Source: Ruegeria sp. THAF33
GTDB lineage: Bacteria > Pseudomonadota > Alphaproteobacteria > Rhodobacterales > Rhodobacteraceae
Reading direction: 5' to 3'
DNA length: 64,000 nt
NCBI RefSeq assembly: GCF_009363615.1
Contig: NZ_CP045384.1
Coordinates: forward strand, 3,098,501-3,162,500
Shown here: positions 8,333 through 18,479 of the stretch, piece by piece
Layout of the letters: the number at the start of each line of letters is the position of its first letter
How positions within the stretch are numbered: the stretch's first letter is position 1
Position numbers and translations under genes: made by a program
Notes under the pieces: model-generated
What the model was told of the DNA's origin: nothing
Databases searched by the model: none
Seen by the model: only the letters and a program-made list of their open reading frames with translations

Positions 8333-8545
8333 TCAGAGCAGCCGGGCCTTCGCCGTCGCGGTTGGGGGATAATTTGGCGGCGCCGATGTCAGACGTGGCC
8401 GCATCCATCGCAAGGCCATCGGCCACCGCAAAACGCCATGCTGGCGGGCCTGCCACGCCCCTGTGCCAAGGACTGTGATCCCGGCGCCGTCCACGCTGCC
8501 GGAAAATTTCCATGTCTGTTTTGAAACCGGAAATGTCGCAAGCAT
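8333..8545 (-). pseudogene. Frameshifted IS5-type transposase remnant
   Basis: Two overlapping minus-strand frames together give a short internal piece of an IS5-family DDE transposase. The first (about 8494-8425) reads SVDGAGITVLGTGAWQARQHG, shown here as positions only beyond the VDGAGI and WQARQHG keys. The second (about 8426-8333) reads ADGLAMDAATSDIGAAKL, resembling the family pattern LAMDTATSDIRAVE. The first frame carries the usual V-D-x-T/A-G-I with the first catalytic Asp. One frameshift separates the halves, and both ends of the gene are missing. No terminal repeats could be assigned. Recognition is from remembered IS5 transposases. Confidence 0.6.
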
Positions 8546-8570
8546 TTCAGCGCTCAAGCGGGTAAAAAGT

Positions 8571-10107
<1,537 letters not shown>

Positions 10108-10112
10108 GTCTG

Positions 10113-11195
10113 ATGAAAGACCTGAACACGCTTTCATCAGCCGTCTGGCAGGATGGAGAGATGCTGGAATGTGTCTCGGTCGTGCCCGAGATGCCGAACA
10201 CTGCCAGCTTTTCGTTCCGGGCCCCCTCGGGGGCGCAGTTCGCCTATTACCCTGGTCAGTTCCTGACGCTCGAGATTCCGGCGCCCGGCCAGCCCGGGGG
10301 AGTCGTGCATCGCACCTACACGATCTCATCGTCGCCGTCGCGGCCGCGGTCGATCACCATCACCGCCAAAGCGCAACCCGACAGTATCGGCACGCGCTGG
10401 ATGCTTGACAATCTTCAACCCGGCATGCGGATCAAGGCCATTGGGCCTGCGGGCCTGTTCACCAACGCGTTGAGCGATGCGCGCAAGTTCCTGTTTATCT
10501 CGGCTGGCTCGGGCATCACGCCGATGATGTCGATGACCACCTGCATGTGGGACGAAGGCCGCGATCTGGACGTTGTCTTCATCAACTGCGCCAAAAGGCC
10601 ATCCGAGATCATCTTCCGCCAGCGCTTGGAACAGATGGCCAGCCGCACGGATGGTTTGGACCTGAAATTCGTGGTGGAAGAGCCGGACCGCTACCGCCCA
10701 TGGACCGGATATCAGGGTCAGTTCAACCAATTGATGCTGGGCCTGATGGCGCCGGATTACCTTGAGCGCGAAGTCTATTGCTGCGGTCCTGAGCCCTTCA
10801 TGCAAGCAGTACGCGACGCGCTGGCCGGTCTTGGTTTTGATATGAACAACTACCATCAGGAAAGCTTCGGCGCGCCGGTGGAAACCGAGGCGGATCAGCC
10901 CGAGTTGGATGACGTTGTTCTGGACGACGACAGCAGCGCCGAGATCCTGTTCGCGACCTCGGGCGTGACGGCCAAGGTTGCCGAGACCGACACGGTGCTT
11001 GCCGCCGCCCGCTCGGTTGGCCTGAACATACCGTCAGGCTGTACATTCGGCGTGTGCGGGACCTGCAAGGTCAAGAAAACTGCCGGAGAGGTCCATATGG
11101 TCCACAACGGAGGGATCTCGGAAGACGACATCGACGCGGGGTACATTCTGGCCTGCTGCTCGAACCCGATCGGCAAGGTCGAAGTCGAGGTTTAG
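10113..11195 (+). CDS. Hybrid FAD/NAD(P)H-2Fe2S oxidoreductase, GbcB-like
   Basis: A 360-aa reductase made of three parts. An FAD-binding barrel has PGQFLTLEI and HRTYTISSSPS (about residues 48-75). An NAD-binding domain has FISAGSGITPMMSM (about 128-141) and the CCGPEPFM motif near 228. A C-terminal plant-type 2Fe-2S ferredoxin has CTFGVCGTCKVKK plus a late Cys in ILACCSNP (about 310-350). This order is that of GbcB and related electron donors to Rieske demethylases. It starts five bases after the oxygenase stop, so the two form an operon under the cobalamin riboswitch. It should pass electrons from NAD(P)H to the Rieske centre of the oxygenase. Confidence 0.88.
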   Translation: MKDLNTLSSAVWQDGEMLECVSVVPEMPNTASFSFRAPSGAQFAYYPGQFLTLEIPAPGQPGGVVHRTYTISSSPSRPRSITITAKAQPDSIGTRWMLDNLQPGMRIKAIGPAGLFTNALSDARKFLFISAGSGITPMMSMTTCMWDEGRDLDVVFINCAKRPSEIIFRQRLEQMASRTDGLDLKFVVEEPDRYRPWTGYQGQFNQLMLGLMAPDYLEREVYCCGPEPFMQAVRDALAGLGFDMNNYHQESFGAPVETEADQPELDDVVLDDDSSAEILFATSGVTAKVAETDTVLAAARSVGLNIPSGCTFGVCGTCKVKKTAGEVHMVHNGGISEDDIDAGYILACCSNPIGKVEVEV

Positions 11196-11218
11196 GTGCT
11201 TCGCATCCCGATCAAAGC

Positions 11219-11249
11219 CGCAGCGTGGCTGACACCCGCTGCGGTTTTC
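11219..11249 (+). terminator. Rho-independent terminator after the demethylase operon
   Basis: CCGCAGCG (11219-11226), an 11-base loop, then CGCTGCGG (11238-11245) and TTTT. The stem is a perfect eight pairs and lies 24 bases after the reductase stop, in the right orientation to end the oxygenase/reductase transcript. Confidence 0.8.
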
Positions 11250-11691
11250 GGCGTGGTTTTTCTGCCCGTTGCAGAATCCGGGCCAGATTGGGTCGCCGAA
11301 TGTCCGGCGCTTTCGGGCTTTCCCGCCATCTCACGGACGCGGCGCGAGCATTTGCCTTTGTCTTCGCCGACCATCACGCTGTTATCGAAAACGCGAAAAG
11401 AGAGAGCCCCACAATGCCCGTGGCTGTTCCCAGCGGCCGATCCTGAGCACCCCTACAAGGGTTTGAAGAGGTTCTGGCGGTCAGTCAAATGACCGCACAT
11501 CTGGAAAACCAACGAAAACATGATCACAGGCACGCGCCTCGCAGACGACCCCTTGCGGCAATCAGCTCAAGCTGACGACTTCATCGTCCGCAGACCGGTT
11601 GATCAATCATGGCAGTGGATAATGTGTTCGTCGGCGCGGTGTCGAAGCTTGGGCCCGGAGCCAATACGCTAAGCTTGTCCGAGAGTAGGTG
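11250..11691. other. Gene-poor stretch
   Basis: About 440 bases between the terminator and the integrase remnant. A 98-codon open frame (11196-11492) overlaps the terminator and has no recognisable domain or ribosome site, so I do not call it. Some of the sequence may belong to the decayed integrase, but I could not recognise further conserved blocks. Confidence 0.45.
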
Positions 11692-11904
11692 TAAGCGATT
11701 GGATGAGTGTCATCAGGCCAGAGAACCCATTCACTCAGACGCACCAAAGCGGCGTTGATTCAGTTGATCTATCAGAAAACGGGTACTTTGCGTGTTGTCC
11801 AACTGTTGCTTGCCCATAGCAAGACGGACAGTACAGTGCGTTACCCGGAATGGACGCGAACAGCAGCCAAGACGTACATTTTATTGGTCAGAGGCTGCCC
11901 CTGA
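11692..11904 (+). pseudogene. Tyrosine recombinase/integrase C-terminal remnant
   Basis: The frame ending at 11904 reads THSLRRTKAALI, then RVVQLLLAHSKTDSTVRY. This is the C-terminal core of a phage-type integrase: catalytic HxLRR, the H of the LLxHxxxxxTxRY box and the nucleophile Tyr. Just upstream, in another frame (11692-11735), SDWMSVI matches the stretch that usually precedes it, so a frameshift lies near 11735. The N-terminal two thirds are missing, and after the tyrosine the sequence diverges. Its end overlaps the LacI gene on the other strand. It marks a former integration event between the demethylase operon and the sugar operon. Confidence 0.7.
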
Positions 11905-12891
11905 GGTTCCTCGAATTGTCAGGGTTGCAGAATACTCGAAATGGCGAACTGGCATTTCAGGTGTTCGCATGCGGTCCAGAAGGATCTCGGCCAATCGCGT
12001 ACCCAATTTTTTTGGGTTGATCGCCATTGTTGTGAGGCCAGGCGTCGAGACGGCGGCATCTTCGATGTCGTCGAAGCCTACTACTGAAAAGTCACGCCCG
12101 GGTTTCAAATTGGATTGGATCAAGCCAAAGCATGCCCCAAGTGCAACAACATCGCCATTGCAAACAACGCCTGTTACCTCAGGGTGTCGCTGGCGAAGTG
12201 CGGTGATTGCTTCAACACCAGAGCGTTTGGTTTCTTCGCATGGCCAGATAACCGGATGCACGCCGCCCAATTTCTCCAAGGCACTCAGATAACCGGCGAT
12301 GCGCTCTTCGCGCACAGACGTCTGTTCGGTTCCGCCTAAGTAGGCGATGTGCCTGTGCCCCAAATCAATCAAGTGTTGTGTGGCCTGCACGAGGGCCTCT
12401 TTGTTTAGAACACCAACGTGATCCAGAGACTGAGACACCTTTCGCATGAATGTGACAGCAGGAACACCGTGAGCATCCAGAAGCCCCATGGCGTCCCCGC
12501 TGGTGTTGAGTGCCGGAACCCAGATCAGACCACGTCGACCAAATCTGATGCAGGCTTCCAGAAGGCGGTCCTGGCGCTGAAGGTCTCCTTGAGCATCGAG
12601 GACCGAAACCATAAAGCCCTCGGCCTCCAGCAGGTTAACAGCGCCGCTAACAACCTCTGCGTTGAACGGGTTTGCCAACTTGTTAAGGATAAAGCCGATT
12701 TCGCGATTGTCGCCCGATCGCATTGTGGCCGCTGCGTGATTTGGGACGTATCGAAGCCGCTTAGCCGCGCTCAAAACTTTTTGACGCGTTTTTTCTGAAA
12801 TTCGACCTGTGTCGCGCAAGACCTGACTAACAGTTGGTACTGACACGCCAGCTTCTTTGGCAACGCTGGATAGGGTGGGTTTCTTCGCCAT
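11881..12891 (-). CDS. LacI-family transcriptional regulator of the adjacent sugar operon
   Basis: A 336-aa LacI-family protein. The HTH and hinge occupy residues 5-55: TLSSVAKEAGVSVPTVSQVL, then NHAAATMRSG. The periplasmic-binding-type effector domain follows, with EIGFILNKLANPFNAEV and a late VVGFDDIEDAAVSTPGLTT. It is divergent from the ABC transporter operon and has a 16-base palindrome close to its own start and a second one near the operon promoter (12907-12922 and 12994-13009). It probably represses both the operon and itself until the sugar ligand binds. The ligand is inferred only from the operon content. Confidence 0.92.
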   Translation of the reverse strand: MAKKPTLSSVAKEAGVSVPTVSQVLRDTGRISEKTRQKVLSAAKRLRYVPNHAAATMRSGDNREIGFILNKLANPFNAEVVSGAVNLLEAEGFMVSVLDAQGDLQRQDRLLEACIRFGRRGLIWVPALNTSGDAMGLLDAHGVPAVTFMRKVSQSLDHVGVLNKEALVQATQHLIDLGHRHIAYLGGTEQTSVREERIAGYLSALEKLGGVHPVIWPCEETKRSGVEAITALRQRHPEVTGVVCNGDVVALGACFGLIQSNLKPGRDFSVVGFDDIEDAAVSTPGLTTMAINPKKLGTRLAEILLDRMRTPEMPVRHFEYSATLTIRGTSGAASDQ

Positions 12892-12906
12892 GGATGAGTT
12901 TTTACA

Positions 12907-12922
12907 GATATAACGTTTTGTC
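12907..12922. promoter_or_regulatory. LacI-type operator O1
   Basis: GATATAACGTTTTGTC, an imperfect palindrome centred on CG, the usual centre of LacI-family operators. Its reverse complement (GACAAAACGTTATATC) matches the second copy at 12994-13009 at 14 of 16 bases. It lies 16 bases upstream of the repressor start codon, so it would also serve autoregulation. Confidence 0.65.
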
Positions 12923-12993
12923 TATTTTGCAGTCGAAATCGAATACTTCAAGTAAAATATGGGAATACAAACGGGCTATCTGACTTGACTCAT

Positions 12994-13009
12994 GATAAAA
13001 CGATATATC
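12994..13009. promoter_or_regulatory. LacI-type operator O2
   Basis: GATAAAACGATATATC, the second copy of the operator, 87 bases centre-to-centre from O1 and about 95 bases before the substrate-binding-protein start. The two-site layout allows repressor looping, as in other LacI systems. Confidence 0.65.
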
Positions 13010-13103
13010 ATAGTGCCAACATTCGCCATAGACTGATCCAAGATTGTCGGCGAGGGAGGGAGGTTGCCAGATTTTGGCCAGCCTCAGACAAACGGAGGAA
13101 AAC

Positions 13104-14372
13104 ATGTCCATTCAATCGAAACTTGCGGGTGCCGTATCAGGTTTGGCTATTCTTGTTGGCGCAGCTGCCGTACAAGCCGAAACTCTGTTCTGGTCGACCC
13201 AAGCCCGTCCTGCTGAAGAGGCGCAAGCCATGCGGGCCGAGGTGCTTGGTGGATTTGATGGCGAAGTTGATTACCAGCCAAACGAAGATGGCCCTTGGTT
13301 GACCCGGCTCCAAGCCGAGTTGCAGGCGGGCTCGGGAAGTATTGATCTGCTGGGCTCTTTGCACGGCAACTTCTCGGCAATGAACCCCGATGATCTGATG
13401 GATCTCAGCGATCTGGGTGTGATGTCGGCGTCGGACACTTTCAACGATCTGGCTAAGCTGGGAACGGACAGCCTGCAATACATGCCGTGGATGCAAGCGA
13501 GCTATATCATGGCCGCCAACAAGGAAGCGCTGCAATACCTGCCAGAAGGTGCAGACGTTAACGCGCTGACCTATGACCAGTTGATCGCATGGACAGCCAA
13601 TGTCGAACAAGCGACTGGTCAGAAGAAATTCGGTTTTCCGGCTGGGCCCAAAGGGCTGAAACACCGTTTTTTCCAAGGCTATCTTTACCCGTCCTACACT
13701 AACGGTGTCGTGCGAACGTTTGCGTCGCCCGAGGCTGTGACCGCATGGGAGAAGTTCAAAGAGCTTTGGAGCCATACGAACCCTGCATCAACCAACTTCT
13801 CGTTTATGCAGGAACAGCTATTGAACGGAGATGCGTGGATCGTTTTCGATCACACCTCGCGCCTGGCGCAGGCATTCAATGAACGCCCCGATGATTTCGT
13901 CGCCTTCCCGGCGCCCGCAGGTCCGACCGGCCGTGGCTTCATGCCTGTTCTGGCAGGTGTTGCCATCCCGCGCACCGCGCCGGATGCAGAAGGTGCCAAA
14001 GCTCTGGTAACTTATTTGATGCAGCCAGAGACGCAGATCGCAACTCTGAGAGCCACTAACTTCTTTCCTGTAGTTGACGTCGAGTTGCCAGACGATTTGC
14101 CGCCTTCGGTAAAAGCTGCCGGTGAAGCCGTTGCCAAGATGAGCGGTTCGGCAGATGCCAATCCTGGATTGTTGCCCGCAGGTCTGGGCAGCATGGGCGG
14201 TGATTTCAATCGTGTCTACGTAGATACGTTTGAACGCATTGTTCTGGCTGGCCAGCCCATCGAGCAGGTCCTGGATGATCAGAAGAAACAGCTTGAAAAA
14301 ATCATGACTGAAACCGGCGCGCCCTGCTGGGCACCTGATGCGCCTTCGGAAGGCGCGTGCCCGGTCGAGTAA
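13104..14372 (+). CDS. ABC transporter substrate-binding protein (family 1 sugar-type)
   Basis: 422 aa from ATG 13104, preceded by CGGAGGAAAAC; an upstream in-frame extension is rejected. The signal peptide is LAGAVSGLAILVGAAAVQA, cleaved before ETLFWSTQ. The mature protein has the family-1 extracellular solute-binding fold: WLTRLQAELQAG early, FGFPAGPKGLKHRFFQGY in the middle and AWIVFDHTSRLAQA late. It is the first gene of the operon and should bind the transported glycoside in the periplasm. The following hairpin (14387-14409) may keep the level of this component above that of the permeases. The ligand is inferred from the downstream hydrolase and isomerase to be a mannosyl- or glucosylglycerate. 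Confidence 0.9.
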   Translation: MSIQSKLAGAVSGLAILVGAAAVQAETLFWSTQARPAEEAQAMRAEVLGGFDGEVDYQPNEDGPWLTRLQAELQAGSGSIDLLGSLHGNFSAMNPDDLMDLSDLGVMSASDTFNDLAKLGTDSLQYMPWMQASYIMAANKEALQYLPEGADVNALTYDQLIAWTANVEQATGQKKFGFPAGPKGLKHRFFQGYLYPSYTNGVVRTFASPEAVTAWEKFKELWSHTNPASTNFSFMQEQLLNGDAWIVFDHTSRLAQAFNERPDDFVAFPAPAGPTGRGFMPVLAGVAIPRTAPDAEGAKALVTYLMQPETQIATLRATNFFPVVDVELPDDLPPSVKAAGEAVAKMSGSADANPGLLPAGLGSMGGDFNRVYVDTFERIVLAGQPIEQVLDDQKKQLEKIMTETGAPCWAPDAPSEGACPVE

Positions 14373-14386
14373 GACCTTCCAACGGT

Positions 14387-14409
14387 CGGGCCGCTGAAAT
14401 AGCGGCCCG
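14387..14409 (+). other. Intercistronic stem-loop between binding protein and permease
   Basis: CGGGCCGCT, loop GAAAT, AGCGGCCCG: nine perfect pairs with no T-run after it. In many ABC operons such a structure protects the upstream mRNA or damps transcription into the permease genes, so that binding protein outnumbers membrane parts. That role here is inference. Confidence 0.65.
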
Positions 14410-14446
14410 GCTCCCCAGCATTTTCCCAACTTGAAGGAGCGGTCCG

Positions 14447-15292
14447 ATGGAAGCGCGGCTATTGCCATACCTTCTGATCCTCCCGGTGACTCTGTTTCTC
14501 TGCCTGTTCTTTCTTTACCCGTTTGCGTTGGTGGCGCAGCAGGCTTTTGGAACCGAGAGCGGTTTCTCACTGGATAACTTTCGCGAGGTTGTGAACTACT
14601 GGAAGTTCCCGATTTCAATGAAGAACACTTTTCTTCTGGCAGCGGCTGTGGTGCCGATCCAGTTGGCCCTTTCGCTTCTGATGGCCACAATGGTCACGAA
14701 GATGCAAAGGGGACGCGATCTGGTTCTGTACATTTGGACCATCCCGCTGGGCATTTCGGACCTTGCAGCTGGTATCATCTGGTTGGCTATCTTCGAGCAG
14801 TCAGGCTTCCTGAATTCGATGATGGTGGGATTGGGTGTCACTGACCAACCTGTGAGTTTGCTGAGCTATCAGACCCCCTGGATTGTATTCCTTGCGATTA
14901 TGCTGGCCGAGATTTGGCGCGCAACCGCGATTATGCTTGTGATCCTTGTCGCAGGCATCGGCTTGATACCCAAGGAATACTACGAGGCCGCAGACGTGTT
15001 CGGAGCCTCGCGCTGGAAGCAATTCACGCGGATCACCCTGCCCCTTTTGCGCCCGTCCCTGCAAACGGCCCTGGTCCTGCGCGTCATCCTTGCCTTTGAG
15101 GTTTTTGCCGTGGTCGCAGCCCTTGGGGGCACGATTTTTCCGGTGCTTATGGGCGAGATCTACGCCTATCAGTTTGATCTGCAAAATGGCGGTGCGGCAG
15201 CAGCACTCGCGATCATCGTTCTGATTATCTCGATCGTCTTCACTCTGATCATTATGCGCGCCTTGCGCGTCCCGAAAGGAGCCACGATATGA
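14447..15292 (+). CDS. ABC sugar transporter permease (MalF-like)
   Basis: A 281-aa inner-membrane permease with six predicted membrane segments. The first is LPYLLILPVTLFLCLFFLYP (residues 4-23). The cytoplasmic EAA loop is YYEAADVFGASRWKQFTRIT near residue 180, followed by LPLLRPSL. It pairs with the next gene, whose start overlaps this stop by four bases (ATGA). Start ATG 14447 follows GAAGGAGCGGTCCG. It belongs to the binding-protein-dependent sugar transporters of the carbohydrate uptake 1 type. Confidence 0.9.
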   Translation: MEARLLPYLLILPVTLFLCLFFLYPFALVAQQAFGTESGFSLDNFREVVNYWKFPISMKNTFLLAAAVVPIQLALSLLMATMVTKMQRGRDLVLYIWTIPLGISDLAAGIIWLAIFEQSGFLNSMMVGLGVTDQPVSLLSYQTPWIVFLAIMLAEIWRATAIMLVILVAGIGLIPKEYYEAADVFGASRWKQFTRITLPLLRPSLQTALVLRVILAFEVFAVVAALGGTIFPVLMGEIYAYQFDLQNGGAAAALAIIVLIISIVFTLIIMRALRVPKGATI

Positions 15293-16125
15293 CGGCTGTT
15301 GCAGACGTAGTTGCCCCCGACGCGCGTAAGGCGGGCAAAGGGCTTTACCGGGCCGGGGTTATCCTGCTGTGCGCCTGGGTGATCGTCCCGCTCTACCTAT
15401 TGTTTGTGAACACGATGTCCTCACCGGATACTGTGAACAGCTTCCCCAAGAGCTTCCTCCCGGAATTTGACATGGGATCCTTGGAATTCTTTGCGGGGTT
15501 CCAGGGAATGCTGGCGGCACTGTGGAATTCAGTTGTGGTTGCTTTGATGACGATGGTGATGTCCATCGCGATCGGAGCCCCGGCTGGGTACGCCCTGTCA
15601 CGGTTCGACTTCCGGGGGAAGGAACTGTTCCGCCTGTTGATCCTGCTGACACGGGCTTTCCCACTGCCACTGCTGGCGTTGCCTCTGGCGGTTCTCTTTA
15701 TCCGCACGGGTCTGGATGACACAGCCTTCGGTCTGGCCCTTGTCCACACCACACTGGCAATCCCCTTTGCGGTGCTCATAACCTTTTCGCTATTCTCAGG
15801 TATTCCGCTTGAGCTGGAAGAAGCGGCCTGGACATTGGGCTGCACGCGTCTGACCGCCTTTACCAAGGTGATCCTGCCGTTGGTCCTCCCGGGGATCACG
15901 GCCTCGGCTATCTTTGCCTTCGTGATCTCGTGGAACGAGGTTTTCGCGGCCGCCGTTCTGACCATCGAAAACCGGACGCTTCCCGCGTTCCTGTTGCAGA
16001 CCCTGGGCGAAGCACCGCTGCATCTGAAATTTGCAGGCGGGTTCATTCTCGTGGTGCCTGCACTGATTTTCATCTTCGCCGTGCGCAAATATCTCTTTGC
16101 CATGTGGGGTATTGCCAACCGCTGA
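15289..16125 (+). CDS. ABC sugar transporter permease (MalG-like)
   Basis: A 278-aa permease, the second membrane subunit. The first membrane segment is near residues 20-40 (AGVILLCAWVIVPLYLLFV). The EAA loop is ELEEAAWTLGCTRLTAFTKV near residue 180, followed by ILPLVLPGITASAIFAF. The start overlaps the MalF-like stop by ATGA, so the two are translationally coupled, as their equal amounts in the complex would require. It ends 23 bases before the ATPase gene. Confidence 0.9.
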   Translation: MTAVADVVAPDARKAGKGLYRAGVILLCAWVIVPLYLLFVNTMSSPDTVNSFPKSFLPEFDMGSLEFFAGFQGMLAALWNSVVVALMTMVMSIAIGAPAGYALSRFDFRGKELFRLLILLTRAFPLPLLALPLAVLFIRTGLDDTAFGLALVHTTLAIPFAVLITFSLFSGIPLELEEAAWTLGCTRLTAFTKVILPLVLPGITASAIFAFVISWNEVFAAAVLTIENRTLPAFLLQTLGEAPLHLKFAGGFILVVPALIFIFAVRKYLFAMWGIANR

Positions 16126-16148
16126 GCGGTGGCTGAAAGGAAACTGTT

Positions 16149-17189
16149 ATGGCTGAAATACAGATCAAAAACATCGCCAAGAACTTTGGGTCCTACCAGG
16201 CTCTGCACGACATCAACCTAACCATCTCAGATCAGGAATTCATGGTGCTTTTGGGTGCTTCAGGCTGCGGCAAGTCCACGCTTTTGCGTATCATTGCGGG
16301 GCTCGAGACAGCGACCACCGGCGAGGTCTGGATCGGTGGTCGCCGGGTGGATCACCTGTCGCCAAAGGATCGCGGTATCTCGATGGTGTTCCAGAATTAC
16401 GCGGTGTTCCCGCATCTGACTGTGTTCGAAAATATCGGCTTTGGTCTGCGGATGCAGAAACTGCCCGATGAGGAAGTCAAACGTCGGGTCGAACGCACCG
16501 CTGGATTGATGCATATCGAGCAGCTTCTGAAGCGCTATTCGGGCGAGCTGTCGGGTGGTCAGCGCCAACGGGTCGCCGTTGCCCGTGCATTGGCGATGGA
16601 ACCGGATGTGATCCTGATGGACGAGCCGCTGTCTAACCTTGACGCATTGTTGCGGATGGAGATGCGGGCCGAGCTAAAGGGTGTTCTGGCTGAAAGTAAA
16701 ACCACAGCAATCTACGTGACCCACGATCAGGTCGAAGCTATGTCCATGGCTGACCGGATCAGCGTCATGCATCAGGGCAAAATAGTTCAGGCCGCCTCGC
16801 CAATCGAGGTGTACCGGGATCCAGCGGCCGAGTTTGTGGCCAGCTTTATCGGCAATCCGCCAATGAACTTCCTTCCTGCCGAAGCAGCGGGTTCCGGGCG
16901 CTGGAATGTGGCCGGGCAAAACTTTGACGGGCCGGCAAACGGCAAAGAACTGAAATGGGCGATTCGACCGGAAGATCTGCGCATTGCAGATCAGGGTTTC
17001 GGAGCGCGGGCCAAAGTTGTGGAGCCTCTGGGCGCGCATTTGCTGGTGACTTGCGATGTGGACGGGCACCAATTCCGCGCTGTGCTGGATAGTGAGCTCG
17101 ACGTGAAACCAGGTGACGTACTCACCTTGGCGCCGCAAGAGGGTCGCGGACGCTGGTTTGACCCCAAAACAACTCTGGCCGTTGCGTAA
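16149..17189 (+). CDS. ABC sugar transporter ATP-binding protein (UgpC/MsmK-like)
   Basis: A 346-aa ATPase. Walker A is GASGCGKST (about residues 37-45), the Q-loop is MVFQNYAVFP, the signature LSGGQRQR (about 134), Walker B VILMDEPLSNLD, and the switch His is in YVTHDQVEAM (about 191). The C-terminal 110 residues form the TOBE-type regulatory domain seen in MalK/UgpC proteins (WAIRPEDLRI). It energises the two permeases upstream. Ribosome site AAAGGAAACTGTT precedes the start. Confidence 0.93.
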   Translation: MAEIQIKNIAKNFGSYQALHDINLTISDQEFMVLLGASGCGKSTLLRIIAGLETATTGEVWIGGRRVDHLSPKDRGISMVFQNYAVFPHLTVFENIGFGLRMQKLPDEEVKRRVERTAGLMHIEQLLKRYSGELSGGQRQRVAVARALAMEPDVILMDEPLSNLDALLRMEMRAELKGVLAESKTTAIYVTHDQVEAMSMADRISVMHQGKIVQAASPIEVYRDPAAEFVASFIGNPPMNFLPAEAAGSGRWNVAGQNFDGPANGKELKWAIRPEDLRIADQGFGARAKVVEPLGAHLLVTCDVDGHQFRAVLDSELDVKPGDVLTLAPQEGRGRWFDPKTTLAVA

Positions 17190-17201
17190 AGGAGAACCAC
17201 G

Positions 17202-18479
17202 ATGAGCCAAGCGCTGATCGATCAGGCCTGCAAAGTAATGGAAGGCAACGACCGTGGCAGTTATACCGTGCCTACCCACGGTCTCTATCCCTTTCAGTGG
17301 AACTGGGATAGCGCATTGTCTGCGCTAGGCTTTTCGCATTTTGACATGGACAGGGCTTGGGTCGAGGTCGAGACTCTAATGGCCCATCAGTGGGAAGACG
17401 GTATGGTGCCCCATATCGTATTTCACGAACCCGATGACGGCTATTTCCCCGGTCCTGACGTCTGGCAAACCGGCCAATCTGTACCGACGACCGGTATCAC
17501 CCAGCCGGCGGTTGCGGGTCTTGCCCTGCGCAAACTCTATAATCGCGCCGAAGACAAAGCCGCCGCCCGGACGCGGCTTGCTGAACTTCTGCCCAAGGTC
17601 CACGCATGGCATCAGTGGTTCTACCGCAACCGCGATCCAGAAAACACCGGGCTGGTGGCAATCATTCACCCGTGGGAATCCGGGCGAGACAACTCGGTGG
17701 ACTGGGACGAAGGGCTGGATGCTGTACCGACTGAGGGCATAGCACCGTTCACGCGACGCGATACAACACATGCCAATCCCGATCATCGCCCGACAGATGA
17801 TCAGTACCAAAGGTATATCTGGTTGGTGGAACACTTCCGCGGATTGCGATGGGATAACACAAAACTACATGACGCCTCGCCTTTCCGATTGGTTGACCCG
17901 GGGTTCAATGCCATCCTTATTCGGTCTTGTGACGATGTTGCGGAATTAGCGGAGATTTTGGGTATTCCTGCCATGGCCTCTGAAGCGCGCGAAATGGCCA
18001 CCAAGGGCCGTGAAGCGTTGGAAAGCTTATGGAATGCAAATCTTGGACAATACACGTGTTACAACCGCGCCGCCGGGGTTCTGCAAGACACGCCAACGGT
18101 CGGCGGGTTACTTGCGGCAATTGCTCAGGTGCCTCCCGAGCGCGCCGAAGCCCTGGTGCGAAGGATCGCCTTGCTGTCCGAGCGATGCGATTATCTGGTG
18201 CCAAGCCACGACCCGGCAGATGACGCCTTTGACAGTAAACGCTATTGGCGTGGACCGACATGGCTGGTCGTGAACTATATGATTGCCGAAGGGCTGATCC
18301 AATCAGGACAGGAAGCAATGGCACAACGTATCCTTGCTGGCAGCTTGCGCCTCATTGAGAAAAGCGGCTTTGCGGAATACTATGATCCCATCAGCGGTGA
18401 ACCGTGTGGGGGTGGAGATTTCACTTGGACAGCTGCAATGGTGATTGAAATTCTCAAGATTCAAAAAGTGCCCGCATGA
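17202..18479 (+). CDS. MGH1-like / GH63-type glycoside hydrolase (predicted mannosylglycerate or glucosylglycerate hydrolase)
   Basis: A 425-aa enzyme of the (alpha/alpha)6-barrel GH63/GH37 group with the layout of mannosylglycerate hydrolases. Near residue 30 is QWNWDSAL. Near residue 145 is HPWESGRDNSVDWDE, whose Asp in GRDNS is the likely general acid. Near the C-terminus is CGGGDFTWTAAM. There is no signal peptide, so it acts in the cytoplasm on imported glycoside. The known MGH1-type enzymes split mannosylglycerate or glucosylglycerate into sugar plus glycerate. The next gene is a D-lyxose/D-mannose isomerase, which favours a mannoside. Mannosylglycerate (digeneaside) is a major photosynthate of red algae, fitting a marine host. 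Family call is firm; the substrate is inference. Confidence 0.78.
   Translation: MSQALIDQACKVMEGNDRGSYTVPTHGLYPFQWNWDSALSALGFSHFDMDRAWVEVETLMAHQWEDGMVPHIVFHEPDDGYFPGPDVWQTGQSVPTTGITQPAVAGLALRKLYNRAEDKAAARTRLAELLPKVHAWHQWFYRNRDPENTGLVAIIHPWESGRDNSVDWDEGLDAVPTEGIAPFTRRDTTHANPDHRPTDDQYQRYIWLVEHFRGLRWDNTKLHDASPFRLVDPGFNAILIRSCDDVAELAEILGIPAMASEAREMATKGREALESLWNANLGQYTCYNRAAGVLQDTPTVGGLLAAIAQVPPERAEALVRRIALLSERCDYLVPSHDPADDAFDSKRYWRGPTWLVVNYMIAEGLIQSGQEAMAQRILAGSLRLIEKSGFAEYYDPISGEPCGGGDFTWTAAMVIEILKIQKVPA

Noticed and set aside
11196..11492. 98-codon open frame after the reductase
   Set aside because: It overlaps a perfect terminator, has no ribosome site and matches no family I recognise.
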